Shown piece after piece: positions 33,153 to 42,008 of a stretch of 44,857 nucleotides of DNA. Numbering within the stretch: the stretch's first letter is position 1; the number at the start of each line of letters is the position of its first letter. The DNA comes from [Clostridium] polysaccharolyticum. GTDB lineage: Bacteria; Bacillota; Clostridia; Lachnospirales; Lachnospiraceae. The position numbers were made by a program, and so were the translations under genes. The notes below the pieces were generated by a model. The model was not told where the DNA came from. It did no database searches and was given only the letters and a program-made list of their open reading frames with translations. The stretch is taken from assembly GCF_900111595.1 (NCBI RefSeq), contig NZ_FOHN01000024.1, positions 1 to 44,857 on the forward strand, written 5' to 3'.

Positions 33153-34232
33153 TTATACAATTCTTGCGATGCTTAGAAATGTTTCTTTTGATAAGTCGTG
33201 AAATTCATTTCCAACGGAAACAATAGGTTTGGATAGGGAATTGCTGTTAATCATAACAACCTTTCCTTCCTGTCCGTTATTAAGAATTACATTACTGTGT
33301 ATATAGGTTTCTGCCATTTCATGTAAGAAGGTAAGCAAAATATGTGGATCATATTTATGAAGCCCTTCTGTTTCAAAGATATTGATTACTTCAAATGGAC
33401 ACATAGGTGCACGGTAAGCACGGGCTGAAGTCATGGCATCATAGGTATCTGCTATGGCAACAATTTTAGCAAATTCAATGATTTCGTCACCCTTTAACTG
33501 GTTTGGATAGCCACTTCCATCACAGCGTTCATGATGCATAAGAGCACAAAGCTTAATACGCATATCAATGGGCTGATCTTTCATAATATCGTAGCCTTTG
33601 TAGGAGTGTGTCTTGATTACTTTATATTCAGCAGCTGTTAAAGCAGTTGGTTTCTGAATAATTTCATGTGGAACGAGAAGTTTCCCAATATCATGTAATA
33701 AACCACACATTAGTAAAGAATGCAAATCACTTTCATTATAATGTAACCAGGTTCCAATAGTATAACATATAAGAGCAACATTTACAGAGTGCACATACGT
33801 TATATCATCTAAATCACGCATACACTGAAGCATGTGAAATACATGGGTTCCATTTCTGCTTGCAGATATAAGTTCTTCGATAGCTGCAGATAAAGCATCT
33901 AAGTCTAATTTGCTAGTTGCTTTATTGACAAAACTGAAAAGAGAATCCTTCAGGGTAGAGACTGTTTCGGAATGTTTGTCAGCAAATTCCTGATATTCAG
34001 AAGTCTGCTTTATTTCTTCCGTAAAGGAAATCTTTGTTTCGATAGGTCCCATGTTTACAACGTCAACATGAATTTTTATATCAGTAATGGAGTAAAATTT
34101 TAACCTGGTAATTGCACGGTTGGTAAGCATGGTATCTTTTGCAATGATAAGCTGGTTGTTATACGTATAAACGTCTTCTGCAATTACCATACCAGGTTTT
34201 GCCCGGCTTGTAAGTATTCGCTTTGTTTTCAT
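33153..34232 (-). CDS. HD-GYP domain protein (probable cyclic-di-GMP phosphodiesterase)
   Basis: 359 aa, cytoplasmic. The N-terminal ~100 residues (KPGMVIAEDVYTYNNQLII) match the region commonly preceding HD-GYP domains. The HD-GYP domain itself spans about 120-320: VHSVNVALICYTIG, LLHDIGKLLVP (HD pair), HSYKGYDIMK, MHHERCDGSGYP (HHExxDGxGYP, with the GYP triad intact) and IADTYDAMTSARAY. All metal ligands seem present, so an active phosphodiesterase is likely. GGGGGAT is the ribosome binding site. It is upstream of the Big-domain gene. Confidence 0.92.
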   Translation of the reverse strand: MKTKRILTSRAKPGMVIAEDVYTYNNQLIIAKDTMLTNRAITRLKFYSITDIKIHVDVVNMGPIETKISFTEEIKQTSEYQEFADKHSETVSTLKDSLFSFVNKATSKLDLDALSAAIEELISASRNGTHVFHMLQCMRDLDDITYVHSVNVALICYTIGTWLHYNESDLHSLLMCGLLHDIGKLLVPHEIIQKPTALTAAEYKVIKTHSYKGYDIMKDQPIDMRIKLCALMHHERCDGSGYPNQLKGDEIIEFAKIVAIADTYDAMTSARAYRAPMCPFEVINIFETEGLHKYDPHILLTFLHEMAETYIHSNVILNNGQEGKVVMINSNSLSKPIVSVGNEFHDLSKETFLSIARIV

Positions 34233-34404
34233 TTTATCCCCCTTTTTTATTAGAAAAATACACTTAAAAATGTATGCTTTTATTTATTTTAGTATACGAT
34301 TTTTAGATAGTAACTGTCAATATTATTCAGCCATAAACTATAAAAAAACAAACAAAAAAGGGTACTTATTTTGTTTGTTGGAAGCATATGTGTAGTGGCA
34401 GATC

Positions 34405-34433
34405 AAAAAAGACTGCCTGACAAGGCAGTCTTT
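34405..34433 (-). terminator. Terminator of metK
   Basis: On the minus strand AAAGACTGCCT pairs with AGGCAGTCTTT around a 4-base loop and is followed by T-rich sequence. It lies about 50 bases after the metK stop. Confidence 0.88.
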
Positions 34434-34482
34434 GACCTGATGTTCTATTTTGTAAAATTAAATTTTTTATTTATCTTTTAAA

Positions 34483-35682
34483 TTATAAATACAATTTTAA
34501 GCTATCTGCTTTATCAGTTGCTTCCCAAGGAAGATTTAAATCCAAACGTCCAAAATGGCCATAAGCAGCTGTTTGTTTATAAATAGGCCTTCTAAGATTT
34601 AGCATCTGGATAATTCCAGCTGGTCTTAAATCGAAGTTTGCACGAATGATTTCGACTAATTTTTCGTTGCTGATTTTACCAGTTCCGAATGTATCAACCA
34701 TAATAGAAGTTGGCTGTGCAACACCGATAGCATAAGATAACTGGATTTCACATTTATCAGCTAACCCAGCAGCAACAATGTTCTTTGCAACGTAACGTGC
34801 AGCGTAAGCAGCAGAACGGTCTACCTTAGTGCAGTCTTTGCCAGAGAAAGCTCCACCGCCATGGCGAGCATAGCCACCGTAAGTATCCACAATAATTTTA
34901 CGTCCTGTTAAACCACTGTCTCCATTAGGACCGCCAATTACGAAACGTCCAGTAGGATTGATATAGATTTTAGTGTCTTTTGTAATCATTTCAGCAGGAA
35001 CAACTGCATCAATTACATATTTTTTAATATCTGCATGGATTTGTTCCTGTGTTACGCTTTCAGCGTGCTGAGAAGAGATAACAATTGCATCAATATGTTT
35101 TGGACAGCCTTTTTCGTCATATTCTACACTGACTTGGGATTTACCATCAGCACGTAAGTAATCAAGTGTTCCATTTTTTCTTACTTCAGTAAGCTTACGT
35201 GTTAATTTATGAGCCAGAGCAATTGGATATGGCATAAACTCAGGTGTTTCGTTTGTAGCATATCCAAACATCATACCTTGATCTCCAGCACCAATTGCTT
35301 CAATTTCTTCGTTGCTTAATGTGCTGGCTTCTGTACCTTCTTTTGCTTCCAGTGCTTTGTCAACGCCCATTGCAATATCAGTAGATTGTTTGTCAAGAGC
35401 TACAATGACACCACAAGTATTGCAGTCAAAACCCTTTTCAGAGGAATCATAGCCGATTTCTTTAATTGTGTTACGAACGATTGCCTGAATATCAATGTTT
35501 GCTTTAGTTGTAATTTCGCCCATAACCAAAACTAATCCTGTTGTAATTGCTGTTTCACAAGCAACACGGCTCATTGGATCCTGTTCTAATAATGCATCCA
35601 ATACTGAATCAGAAATCTGGTCACAGATTTTATCTGGATGCCCTTCCGTAACTGATTCAGAAGTAAATAATAATTTTTCCAT
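34483..35682 (-). CDS. metK: S-adenosylmethionine synthetase
   Basis: 399 aa from the ATG at 35682 (AAGGAG upstream; the longer frame runs back into the riboswitch terminator). It makes SAM from Met and ATP. Signature stretches: [32 protein letters not shown], the P-loop-like [18 protein letters not shown] and [20 protein letters not shown]. Full length. Expression is switched off by SAM through the S-box leader just upstream. Confidence 0.98.
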   Translation of the reverse strand: MEKLLFTSESVTEGHPDKICDQISDSVLDALLEQDPMSRVACETAITTGLVLVMGEITTKANIDIQAIVRNTIKEIGYDSSEKGFDCNTCGVIVALDKQSTDIAMGVDKALEAKEGTEASTLSNEEIEAIGAGDQGMMFGYATNETPEFMPYPIALAHKLTRKLTEVRKNGTLDYLRADGKSQVSVEYDEKGCPKHIDAIVISSQHAESVTQEQIHADIKKYVIDAVVPAEMITKDTKIYINPTGRFVIGGPNGDSGLTGRKIIVDTYGGYARHGGGAFSGKDCTKVDRSAAYAARYVAKNIVAAGLADKCEIQLSYAIGVAQPTSIMVDTFGTGKISNEKLVEIIRANFDLRPAGIIQMLNLRRPIYKQTAAYGHFGRLDLNLPWEATDKADSLKLYL

Positions 35683-35728
35683 CTTATTCTCCTTATTTTT
35701 ATATTTTGTTAATGAGTAAAATTTACAA

Positions 35729-35758
35729 ATAAAAAAATCCACTGAGTAAGCGGATTTG
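35729..35758 (-). terminator. Riboswitch-controlled terminator in the metK leader
   Basis: On the minus strand AAATCCGC pairs with GTGGATTT followed by seven T. The upstream AGGATTTG can pair with CAAATCC as an antiterminator, the usual S-box switching arrangement. Confidence 0.8.
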
Positions 35759-35775
35759 AAAAACACGATCAAATC

Positions 35776-35873
35776 CTCTTATTGCTCGATTTCTCGCTTA
35801 GATTGGCACCTTCCTGTGCAGGGGTTGCCGTGATTTCCCAGAGCCTTAACTCTCCATCACTCTTAATAAGAGA
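35776..35873 (-). promoter_or_regulatory. SAM-I (S-box) riboswitch of metK
   Basis: On the minus strand: P1 CTCTTAT/ATAAGAG, P2 GTGAT...GGAGAG with CTCT...ATCAC, the conserved GGGAAATCACGGCAACC, P3 CCTGCACAGG, then AAGGTGCCAATC and a P4 hairpin GCGAGAAATCGAGC. This matches the S-box consensus core by core. SAM binding should favour the terminator. Confidence 0.95.
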
Positions 35874-35898
35874 TTGATTTTTTTATTCGATTATCTTT

Positions 35899-35927
35899 AT
35901 AATAAATGTTTTAGGGAAAAATGTCAA
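35899..35927 (-). promoter_or_regulatory. Sigma-A promoter of metK
   Basis: On the minus strand, consensus TTGACA (35927-35922), 17-base spacer, TATTAT (35904-35899). It starts the S-box leader. Confidence 0.85.
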
Positions 35928-35988
35928 GAAAAATTTGAAAATGAAATAAATTGTTTATACTTCTTTCATTTTTTTAATGGGTGAGGTG

Positions 35989-35997
35989 TGCTATAAT
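35989..35997 (+). promoter_or_regulatory. Extended -10 promoter of the two-component operon
   Basis: TGCTATAAT (TATAAT 35992-35997), 31 bases before the histidine kinase start; no clear -35. Divergent from the metK promoter. Confidence 0.55.
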
Positions 35998-36027
35998 TTA
36001 GAATAAGTTAAATATTAGGAGAAAACT

Positions 36028-37566
36028 ATGAAAATAAGAAATAAGCTTATTATGGCTTTTTTAATAATGATCGGGTTGCCCGTTATTTTAATTACGGCTA
36101 CGGCAGGTACTATTTTCTACTATACTATTACAACGGTAAATAATTACTATAATGTAGAAACTACATCAACTAAAATTTTAACCAATCCCAATTACTTTAT
36201 TTTGGATGGTACGAAAAGTGTGTATAATGAGGTAAAGGAAATGATAAAGGAAGATCCAGAAAGACTCCTTGATAGGGATTATGCAGATAGTATAAACCAA
36301 AAGTTTTCTAAGAAATCTTCCTTCTTAGTTGTGTCTAAGGACAATCAGCTTGTATATGCAGGAGACGAAAAACGTTTTGAACAGATACAAAAACAGTTTC
36401 CGCAGATGTCCTTGTATAACACTCAGGAAGACAGTGGATTGTATTTTGATGATAACCAGCCATTTCTTGTTAGAAAGACAGATTTCAATTATCTAAATGG
36501 ACAGGCTGGAAGTGTACTGGTTATTACAAACATAGAGGCTTTTTTGCCACAAGTAAAGAAATCCCTTGTGAGTCTGATAATCTGTGTTCTGGCGACAATA
36601 TGTTTTACAGCATTTTTTCTGGTGCTCTGGATTTATCAAGGAATGATTTGTCCATTAAATATCTTGAGAAATGGTATATACAGAATGAAGAACGGAGATC
36701 TGGATTTTGAAATAAGAGCAGACAACGATGATGAAATTGGCAGAATATGTGATGATTTTGAGGATATGCGCCAGCAGGTGAAGAGTCTGATGGAAGAACG
36801 CCTTGAGTATGAGGAGCAGATGAAAATGCTTATAAGTAACATTTCACATGATCTTAAGACACCGATTACCGCTATTAAAGGTTATTCGGAAGGCATACTA
36901 GATGGAGTAGCAGATACTCCAGAAAAATTAGATAAATATCTGAAAATAATTTATGCAAAGGCAAATGATATGACATATCTAGTAGATGAACTTTCATTTT
37001 ATTCTAAAATTGATAACAATCGTATACCGTATAATTTTACGAGGGTAAATTTGAATCAGTACTTTACTGACTGCTTTGATGATTTGATTCTTGATCTGGA
37101 ATTGAAACAGATTGAGTTAAGCTACAAGAATTATGTGGCGAAGGATGCTGAGGTTTTTGTGGATGTGGAACAGTTAAAAAGGGTAATTAATAATATTGTT
37201 GGAAATTCAGTAAAGTATATGGATAAAGAGAAGGGACTAATTGAAGTAGTTGTCAAAGAAAAAGCGGATATGGTCTGTGTTTCATTTACGGACAATGGAG
37301 AAGGTGTGCCTAAGGAGGATTTAAACAGAATATTTGAGAGATTTTACAGAACAGATCAGTCGCGAAATTCTTCAAGGGCTGGAAGTGGCTTGGGACTAGC
37401 AATTGCAAAAAAGATTGTTAAAGAACATGGTGGAGAAATCTGGGCAGATGGAAAAGAAGGAGAAGGGCTTAGTATAAGCTTTACTTTAAGAATTGCCAAG
37501 GAATCAGAAGAAGCTGTTTATAGAGTTGAAAAGAGACATTCTGCTGAATCAAAAATAAAAATGTAG
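36028..37566 (+). CDS. Membrane sensor histidine kinase
   Basis: 512 aa. TM1 is at about 8-33 (LIMAFLIMIGLPVILITATAG), an extracytoplasmic sensor region at about 35-175, and TM2 at about 177-202 (LIICVLATICFTAFFLVLWIY). A HAMP domain follows (NGIYRMKNGDLDFEIRAD), then the H-box NISHDLKTPITAIKGYSEG, the N-box NNIVGNSVKYM, G1 FTDNGEGVP, the F-box FERFYR and G2 GSGLGLAIAKKI. It phosphorylates the response regulator encoded 20 bases downstream. The stimulus is unknown; a LiaF-like membrane pair downstream suggests envelope stress. AGGAG precedes the ATG. Confidence 0.95.
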   Translation: MKIRNKLIMAFLIMIGLPVILITATAGTIFYYTITTVNNYYNVETTSTKILTNPNYFILDGTKSVYNEVKEMIKEDPERLLDRDYADSINQKFSKKSSFLVVSKDNQLVYAGDEKRFEQIQKQFPQMSLYNTQEDSGLYFDDNQPFLVRKTDFNYLNGQAGSVLVITNIEAFLPQVKKSLVSLIICVLATICFTAFFLVLWIYQGMICPLNILRNGIYRMKNGDLDFEIRADNDDEIGRICDDFEDMRQQVKSLMEERLEYEEQMKMLISNISHDLKTPITAIKGYSEGILDGVADTPEKLDKYLKIIYAKANDMTYLVDELSFYSKIDNNRIPYNFTRVNLNQYFTDCFDDLILDLELKQIELSYKNYVAKDAEVFVDVEQLKRVINNIVGNSVKYMDKEKGLIEVVVKEKADMVCVSFTDNGEGVPKEDLNRIFERFYRTDQSRNSSRAGSGLGLAIAKKIVKEHGGEIWADGKEGEGLSISFTLRIAKESEEAVYRVEKRHSAESKIKM

Positions 37567-37586
37567 TGCATAGGAGAGCAAAATTT

Positions 37587-38276
37587 ATGAATAAAGTTTT
37601 AATTATTGAAGATGATGTGGCTATTGCAGAGCTGGAAAAGGATTATTTAGAATTGAGTGGATTTGAAGTAAGCATAAAAGATAGTGGAGATAGTGGATTA
37701 TCCTCGGCTTTAGAAGAGGAATTTGATTTAGTTGTACTGGATTTAATGCTGCCAAATATAGATGGGTTTGAAATATGTAACGAGATAAGGAACCAAAAAG
37801 ATATTCCTATTATCATGGTTTCTGCTAAAAAAGATGATATTGATAAAATAAGGGGATTAGGGTCAGGGGCAGATGATTATATGACAAAACCTTTTAGTCC
37901 TAGTGAATTAGTTGCGAGAGTTAAGGCACACCTGTCTAGATATGAAAGACTGGTAGGTGCTTCTCATAGAGAAAATGATGTAATAGAAATCCGAGGAATC
38001 CGTATCGATATAACAGATAGAAGGGTGTATATAAATGGCGAAGAAAAAATGTTTACGACCAAAGAATTTGATCTTTTGACATTTCTTGCCCAAAATCCGA
38101 ATCATGTATATTCAAAAGAAGAACTGTTTAAGGAAATATGGGATATGGACTCCATAGGTGACATTGCGACAGTTACCGTGCACATAAAAAAGATACGGGA
38201 AAAGATAGAAGTGAATACATCAAAACCTCAGTATATTGAAACTATCTGGGGTGTAGGGTATAGATTTAAAGTATAA
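37587..38276 (+). CDS. OmpR/PhoB-family response regulator
   Basis: 229 aa from ATG 37587 (AGGAGAG 8 bases upstream). The receiver domain runs over about 1-115: acidic pocket IIEDD, phospho-acceptor Asp in VVLDLMLPNIDG, switch Ser in MVSAKKDD and Lys in MTKPFSP. The winged-helix DNA-binding domain is at about 130-229 (FTTKEFDLLTFLAQNPNHVY; VTVHIKKIREKIE; IWGVGYRFKV). Paired with the kinase immediately upstream. Confidence 0.96.
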   Translation: MNKVLIIEDDVAIAELEKDYLELSGFEVSIKDSGDSGLSSALEEEFDLVVLDLMLPNIDGFEICNEIRNQKDIPIIMVSAKKDDIDKIRGLGSGADDYMTKPFSPSELVARVKAHLSRYERLVGASHRENDVIEIRGIRIDITDRRVYINGEEKMFTTKEFDLLTFLAQNPNHVYSKEELFKEIWDMDSIGDIATVTVHIKKIREKIEVNTSKPQYIETIWGVGYRFKV

Positions 38277-38282
38277 AATATA

Positions 38283-38304
38283 TTGTGAAATTTTGATTTC
38301 ACAA
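38283..38304. repeat. Short hairpin between response regulator and methyltransferase genes
   Basis: TTGTGAAAT (38283-38291) and ATTTCACAA (38296-38304), a 9-bp stem with a 4-base loop. No T-tract; possibly partial attenuation or an operator dyad. Confidence 0.5.
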
Positions 38305-38342
38305 GAGAAGTTATGATTAAACTGAGAAAGGAGCTGTTATTA

Positions 38343-39197
38343 ATGAAATGTAGAATATGTAGAGGTGAACTAAGATTTATTCATAGTGGTACACGTGATA
38401 GAGAGGATGTTGATGTATATGAGTGCATAGATTGTCATACCAAGCAATTAAATGTATTTGGAGAAAATGATTATGCTTCTGGATTTATGAACGGTAAATC
38501 AAGTATGTCATCAGAAGAAATAAAAAAACGTTTATCCAATTGCAGTAAAGATGATACTCGGCGTGCTGATTATATGCTTCCTAAAATTGGTGATAAGAAA
38601 GTCTTGGATTTTGGGTGTGGATATGGAGGATTTTTAAATAAAATACGAAATAATGTTAGTACTTGTATGGGAATAGAGCTTAGTAGTAGTGAAAGGCATT
38701 ATTTAAAATCCTTAAATATTGAATGCTATAAAGATTTGTCTGAAATAAGTACTTGCTTTGATTATATTACGATGTTTCATGTGTTTGAACATTTAGAGGA
38801 ACCAGAGAAATATTTGAAAAAATTGTATAAATATCTAGAAAAAGATGGAAAAATTATAATTGAGATCCCTAATGGTAATGATGCATTATTATCTATATAT
38901 CAATGTGATGCTTTTGCAGATTTTACATATTGGAGTGCACATTTGTTTTTGTATACTATAGAAAGCTTTAAATTATTATTGTCACATGTTGGTTTGTATG
39001 AAATAGAAAGTGTAGAACAAATACAAAGATATCCATTAGTTAATCATTTGTATTGGCTTTCTCAGCAAAAACCAGGTGGACAGGAAAAATGGGAATATCT
39101 TCTTGATGATGAAATGGATAAACTGTATAAAAATGTTCTTGCAAAAAGAAATGCGTGTGATACGTTATTGTTTACATTGAAAAAAGCAAAACAGTAA
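38343..39197 (+). CDS. Class I SAM-dependent methyltransferase with N-terminal zinc knuckle
   Basis: 284 aa from ATG 38343 (AAAGGAGCTG upstream). The N-terminus has CRICRGEL and ECIDCHTK, two CxxC pairs forming a probable zinc ribbon. The Rossmann core starts with KVLDFGCGYGGFL (motif I) and has FDYITMFHVFEHLEEPEKYL, the Methyltransf_23-type region, then IIIEIPNGND. This layout is shared with sugar C-methyltransferases and other methyltransferases in surface-polysaccharide or small-molecule clusters. No sugar genes are near, so the substrate is unknown. It is AT-rich and interrupts what otherwise looks like a signalling/envelope block. Confidence 0.85.
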   Translation: MKCRICRGELRFIHSGTRDREDVDVYECIDCHTKQLNVFGENDYASGFMNGKSSMSSEEIKKRLSNCSKDDTRRADYMLPKIGDKKVLDFGCGYGGFLNKIRNNVSTCMGIELSSSERHYLKSLNIECYKDLSEISTCFDYITMFHVFEHLEEPEKYLKKLYKYLEKDGKIIIEIPNGNDALLSIYQCDAFADFTYWSAHLFLYTIESFKLLLSHVGLYEIESVEQIQRYPLVNHLYWLSQQKPGGQEKWEYLLDDEMDKLYKNVLAKRNACDTLLFTLKKAKQ

Positions 39198-39299
39198 CTT
39201 ATTACAACTGCTACAAGAAAAAAGTGACAAATGTAACTACTTCCATTGTTTGTAAACGAATATAATATAATTAGTGGAAACAAAATGGAGGAGTTGCTT

Positions 39300-39998
39300 A
39301 TGAAAAATCGTATTTCAAGCTTTGTCTGGGGAGCTTTATTTATAGTAGCAGGAGTGGGGTTTGTTGGTAATGCATTCTGGAACTGGAACTTCCAAATTTT
39401 TTTTGATGGATGGTGGACTTTATTTCTTATTGTTCCAAGTGCAGTTTCAATCTTTCGAAATGGACCAAAGCCATTTGCTGTGACAATGTTTATTATCGGT
39501 GTATTAATTATGCTGTCCAGTTTAGGGTATTTTGATTATACCGTAATTGAGAAGTTAATCTTGCCAATTATCTTTATTGTTTTAGGAGTCAGTATTATAA
39601 GTAAAGGTGGAATGGAGCATTATAGCAGGAATTTTCCTATTTTAGATAGAGAAATGCCTAAAAGCAAGTACAAACAAGAGTATGCAGCGGTATTTTCCAC
39701 ACAGACAATTACGTATAATGAAAATGACATTTTAGAGGGAATCGTATTAAATTCTATTTTTGGAGGAATGGAGCTGGATTTAAGATCCTGTATTATAAAC
39801 AGGGATGTAGTTATTGACTGTACTGCAGTTTTTGGAGGAATGGATATCTATGTACCAGATGATATAAATGTAAGGGTTGCAAGCACACCTATATTCGGGG
39901 GAGTAAGCAATAAAAAATATCAGAAGGGATATATGCCTGGGGTTCCAACCGTATATATTAATGCTATCTGTATGTTTGGAGGTGTTGATATAAAATGA
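39300..39998 (+). CDS. LiaF-like membrane protein (DUF5668 plus cell-wall-stress C-terminal domain)
   Basis: 232 aa from ATG 39300 (GGAGGAG 7 bases upstream). Four short membrane segments occupy about 7-110 (FVWGALFIVAGVGFVGNAF; WWTLFLIVPSAVSIF; FIIGVLIMLSSLG; LILPIIFIVLGVSII). The C-terminal half is a right-handed beta-type repeat with recurrent phenylalanine-glycine-glycine turns (FGGMELDL, FGGMDIYV, FGGVSN, FGGVDI), as in the LiaF/VraT C-terminal domain. LiaF proteins restrain a cell-envelope stress kinase in Bacilli. Here the kinase and regulator upstream are OmpR-type, not NarL-type LiaSR. Its stop overlaps the next start (ATGA). Confidence 0.85.
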   Translation: MKNRISSFVWGALFIVAGVGFVGNAFWNWNFQIFFDGWWTLFLIVPSAVSIFRNGPKPFAVTMFIIGVLIMLSSLGYFDYTVIEKLILPIIFIVLGVSIISKGGMEHYSRNFPILDREMPKSKYKQEYAAVFSTQTITYNENDILEGIVLNSIFGGMELDLRSCIINRDVVIDCTAVFGGMDIYVPDDINVRVASTPIFGGVSNKKYQKGYMPGVPTVYINAICMFGGVDIK

Positions 39999-40870
39999 GT
40001 CCGACGCAAAAGGGGATTAAGTATGTGGCTATGTTTCTTGCAGTATGCTTAACCATTAGTATTATTGCAACAATTGTGAAAGTTGGAGTAGGGGTAATGG
40101 GGGCGTTTATACCTTCTCAAGACATTCACCATCAATATAATGAAAGAGGGAAAAAGGAGATATTAGAAGGAAAAGAAATTGTAGAAAATTTTAGTGGTGT
40201 AGAAAATTTAAAGTTTGACAGTGGGATTTATAAGGTGACATTCAAAGCAGATAGAGAAAAGAAAGATATAAAGGTAGCAATGCATAATATTTCATCTTCG
40301 TATAGTTTAAAATATGATACAGAATCAAAGACTTTAGTGGGGAAAAGCCATAGCTGGTTCTCAAAATTTTTGAAAAAGGAAGAAGATGCTAATGGAAAAA
40401 TAATAGTGCATATACCAAGGAATCAGAAATTGGCTAAAGTGGAAATAGATATGGGAGTAGGTGCAGTTTTTCTGAAAAAGTTAGAGGTAGAGCAGTTAAA
40501 AATCCAGTGTGGGGTAGGTGCATTAGTCTGTGAAGACATTAAGGCAGATCAGGTTAAAGTGGATGGTGGCGTAGGTAATATTGATTTTAAAGATGTCGAT
40601 TTTAAAGATACAGAATTGACTGGTGGAGTAGGCAATGTAAAACTTGTAGGAAAGCTGGAAGAAAAAACGCAGATTTCTGCTGGCATGGGGAATCTGAATA
40701 TAAAAATAAATGGGCAGAGGCAGAACTATAACTGCAAAGTGGAAACTGGCTTAGGTGCAATCTATATTGATGGCAAAAAGACATCAGAAATGGAATATTA
40801 CAATAATAACCAGCCTAATCTTCTTGATATAGAAGGAGGCGTAGGAACTATTCATGTTGATTTCTTTTAG
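39995..40870 (+). CDS. Membrane-anchored DUF4097-like beta-repeat protein
   Basis: 291 aa, start overlapping the LiaF-like stop by 4 bases. One N-terminal membrane segment (YVAMFLAVCLTISIIATIV) and then a beta-solenoid-like domain with repeated Gly-Val-Gly turns (DMGVGAVFL, CGVGALVCED, GGVGNIDF, GGVGNVKL, GMGNLNIKI, GLGAIYID, GGVGTIHVDF). This resembles the DUF4097 putative adhesin fold that often accompanies LiaF/PspC-type envelope proteins. Its last 23 bases overlap the 3' end of the convergent permease gene. Confidence 0.8.
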   Translation: MSPTQKGIKYVAMFLAVCLTISIIATIVKVGVGVMGAFIPSQDIHHQYNERGKKEILEGKEIVENFSGVENLKFDSGIYKVTFKADREKKDIKVAMHNISSSYSLKYDTESKTLVGKSHSWFSKFLKKEEDANGKIIVHIPRNQKLAKVEIDMGVGAVFLKKLEVEQLKIQCGVGALVCEDIKADQVKVDGGVGNIDFKDVDFKDTELTGGVGNVKLVGKLEEKTQISAGMGNLNIKINGQRQNYNCKVETGLGAIYIDGKKTSEMEYYNNNQPNLLDIEGGVGTIHVDFF

Positions 40871-41903
40871 CAGCAGGTTTATAGAGATTATAGAGGGTTC
40901 TGATAAATAGTACGCTAAAAGGACCTAGAATGATGCCAGTTACACCATAAAACTCTATGCCAATAAATAATGACATAACAAAATAGATGGGAGCAAGCCC
41001 TAAGGTATCACCTAATAGTCTGGATTCAAGAAACTGTCTTGTAATCTGGCATATTAAGTAGGTAGACATTAAGATGGCTGCTCCTATTATATTGTGTGAG
41101 AATAATTTTATAATAGCCCAGGGAACTAGAATTGTTCCACTTCCAAAAAGAGGAAGTGCATCTAGTAATGCTATCAAAATTCCAAGAAGCAAAGGATAGG
41201 AACTTTGAGATAAAAAAAGGCCTAGGGTGCATTGTACCGCAATTACAGACATTATAATAAACTGCATTTTCATGTAAGTAAGCCCAGTTTTAGAAAGCTG
41301 TTTTAGGATCTGCTCTACATCCTCATAAAGAAACCAGTAATGATACGTGTTTTTCAGCTTTGTATGATCCTGCATAATTAAGATGGCACTAAGAACTATA
41401 ATGCTAAACTGTATAAAAAGACGAATGGTCTGAAACATAAATGAAACAGTCTGTCTAGTAACACTAGAAAATATAGCACCTCCTTTTTGAAAGAGACTAT
41501 CTATATAAGAAAAAATATAACCGACAGAGGTTCCGTCATTTAATTTAAAGAACTTATCGCAGCAGCTACACATATTAGTTAAGTTAGACTGAATGCTTAT
41601 ACGGTAGGATGGAAAATGTTCTATAAGCAGATTTAGCTGTTGTATAAGAGAAATTGCCAGAAGGTATAAAATAGTTCCTAGTACAATTAAAATCAACGAT
41701 AATGTAATAATATTACTTAAGATTCTTGGAAAGCGAAACTTTTCATGAAGAAAGAAAGCGATAGGTATGGCACATTTAGCAAGCCAATAGGCAAAAAGAA
41801 AAGTAATAAAATAGGGGAAGATGTATTTCACGCTTAAAATAACAATAATGGATATTATAACAAGAAATAGAAGACATCTTATTTTAGAGCAATTATTTTT
41901 CAT
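40848..41903 (-). CDS. AI-2E/PerM/YtvI-family integral membrane protein
   Basis: 351 aa from the ATG at 41903 (GAGGCG 7-8 bases upstream). About eight membrane segments: LLFLVIISIIVILSV, ITFLFAYWLAK, LSLILIVLGTILYLLAI, FIQFSIIVLSAILIM, MKMQFIIMSVIAVQCTLGLFL-type region, LLGILIALLDALPLFGSG and a final FYGVTGIILGPFSVLFIRTL. The DALPLFGSG loop and GDTLGLAP-type C-terminus are family signatures. Members export AI-2 or act as Na+/H+ antiporters; the YtvI branch occurs in spore-formers. Substrate unknown. Convergent 23-base overlap with the DUF4097-like gene. Confidence 0.88.
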   Translation of the reverse strand: MKNNCSKIRCLLFLVIISIIVILSVKYIFPYFITFLFAYWLAKCAIPIAFFLHEKFRFPRILSNIITLSLILIVLGTILYLLAISLIQQLNLLIEHFPSYRISIQSNLTNMCSCCDKFFKLNDGTSVGYIFSYIDSLFQKGGAIFSSVTRQTVSFMFQTIRLFIQFSIIVLSAILIMQDHTKLKNTYHYWFLYEDVEQILKQLSKTGLTYMKMQFIIMSVIAVQCTLGLFLSQSSYPLLLGILIALLDALPLFGSGTILVPWAIIKLFSHNIIGAAILMSTYLICQITRQFLESRLLGDTLGLAPIYFVMSLFIGIEFYGVTGIILGPFSVLFIRTLYNLYKPAAKRNQHE

Positions 41904-41955
41904 ATTTTTTCGCCTCACATGCAAATGATTTAAGCAAGGAGAAAGAATATTTAGA

Positions 41956-42003
41956 AGCCTTTCTGCTTTGCTTTTATTTAGATTTAGTATAAGCAGAAGG
42001 GCT
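41956..42003 (-). terminator. Terminator-like hairpin behind the pseudouridine synthase gene
   Basis: On the minus strand AGCCCTTCTGCTT pairs with AAGCAGAAAGGCT (one mismatch), loop about 22 bases, followed by only a weak T-tract. Confidence 0.5.
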
Positions 42004-42008
42004 TTAAA

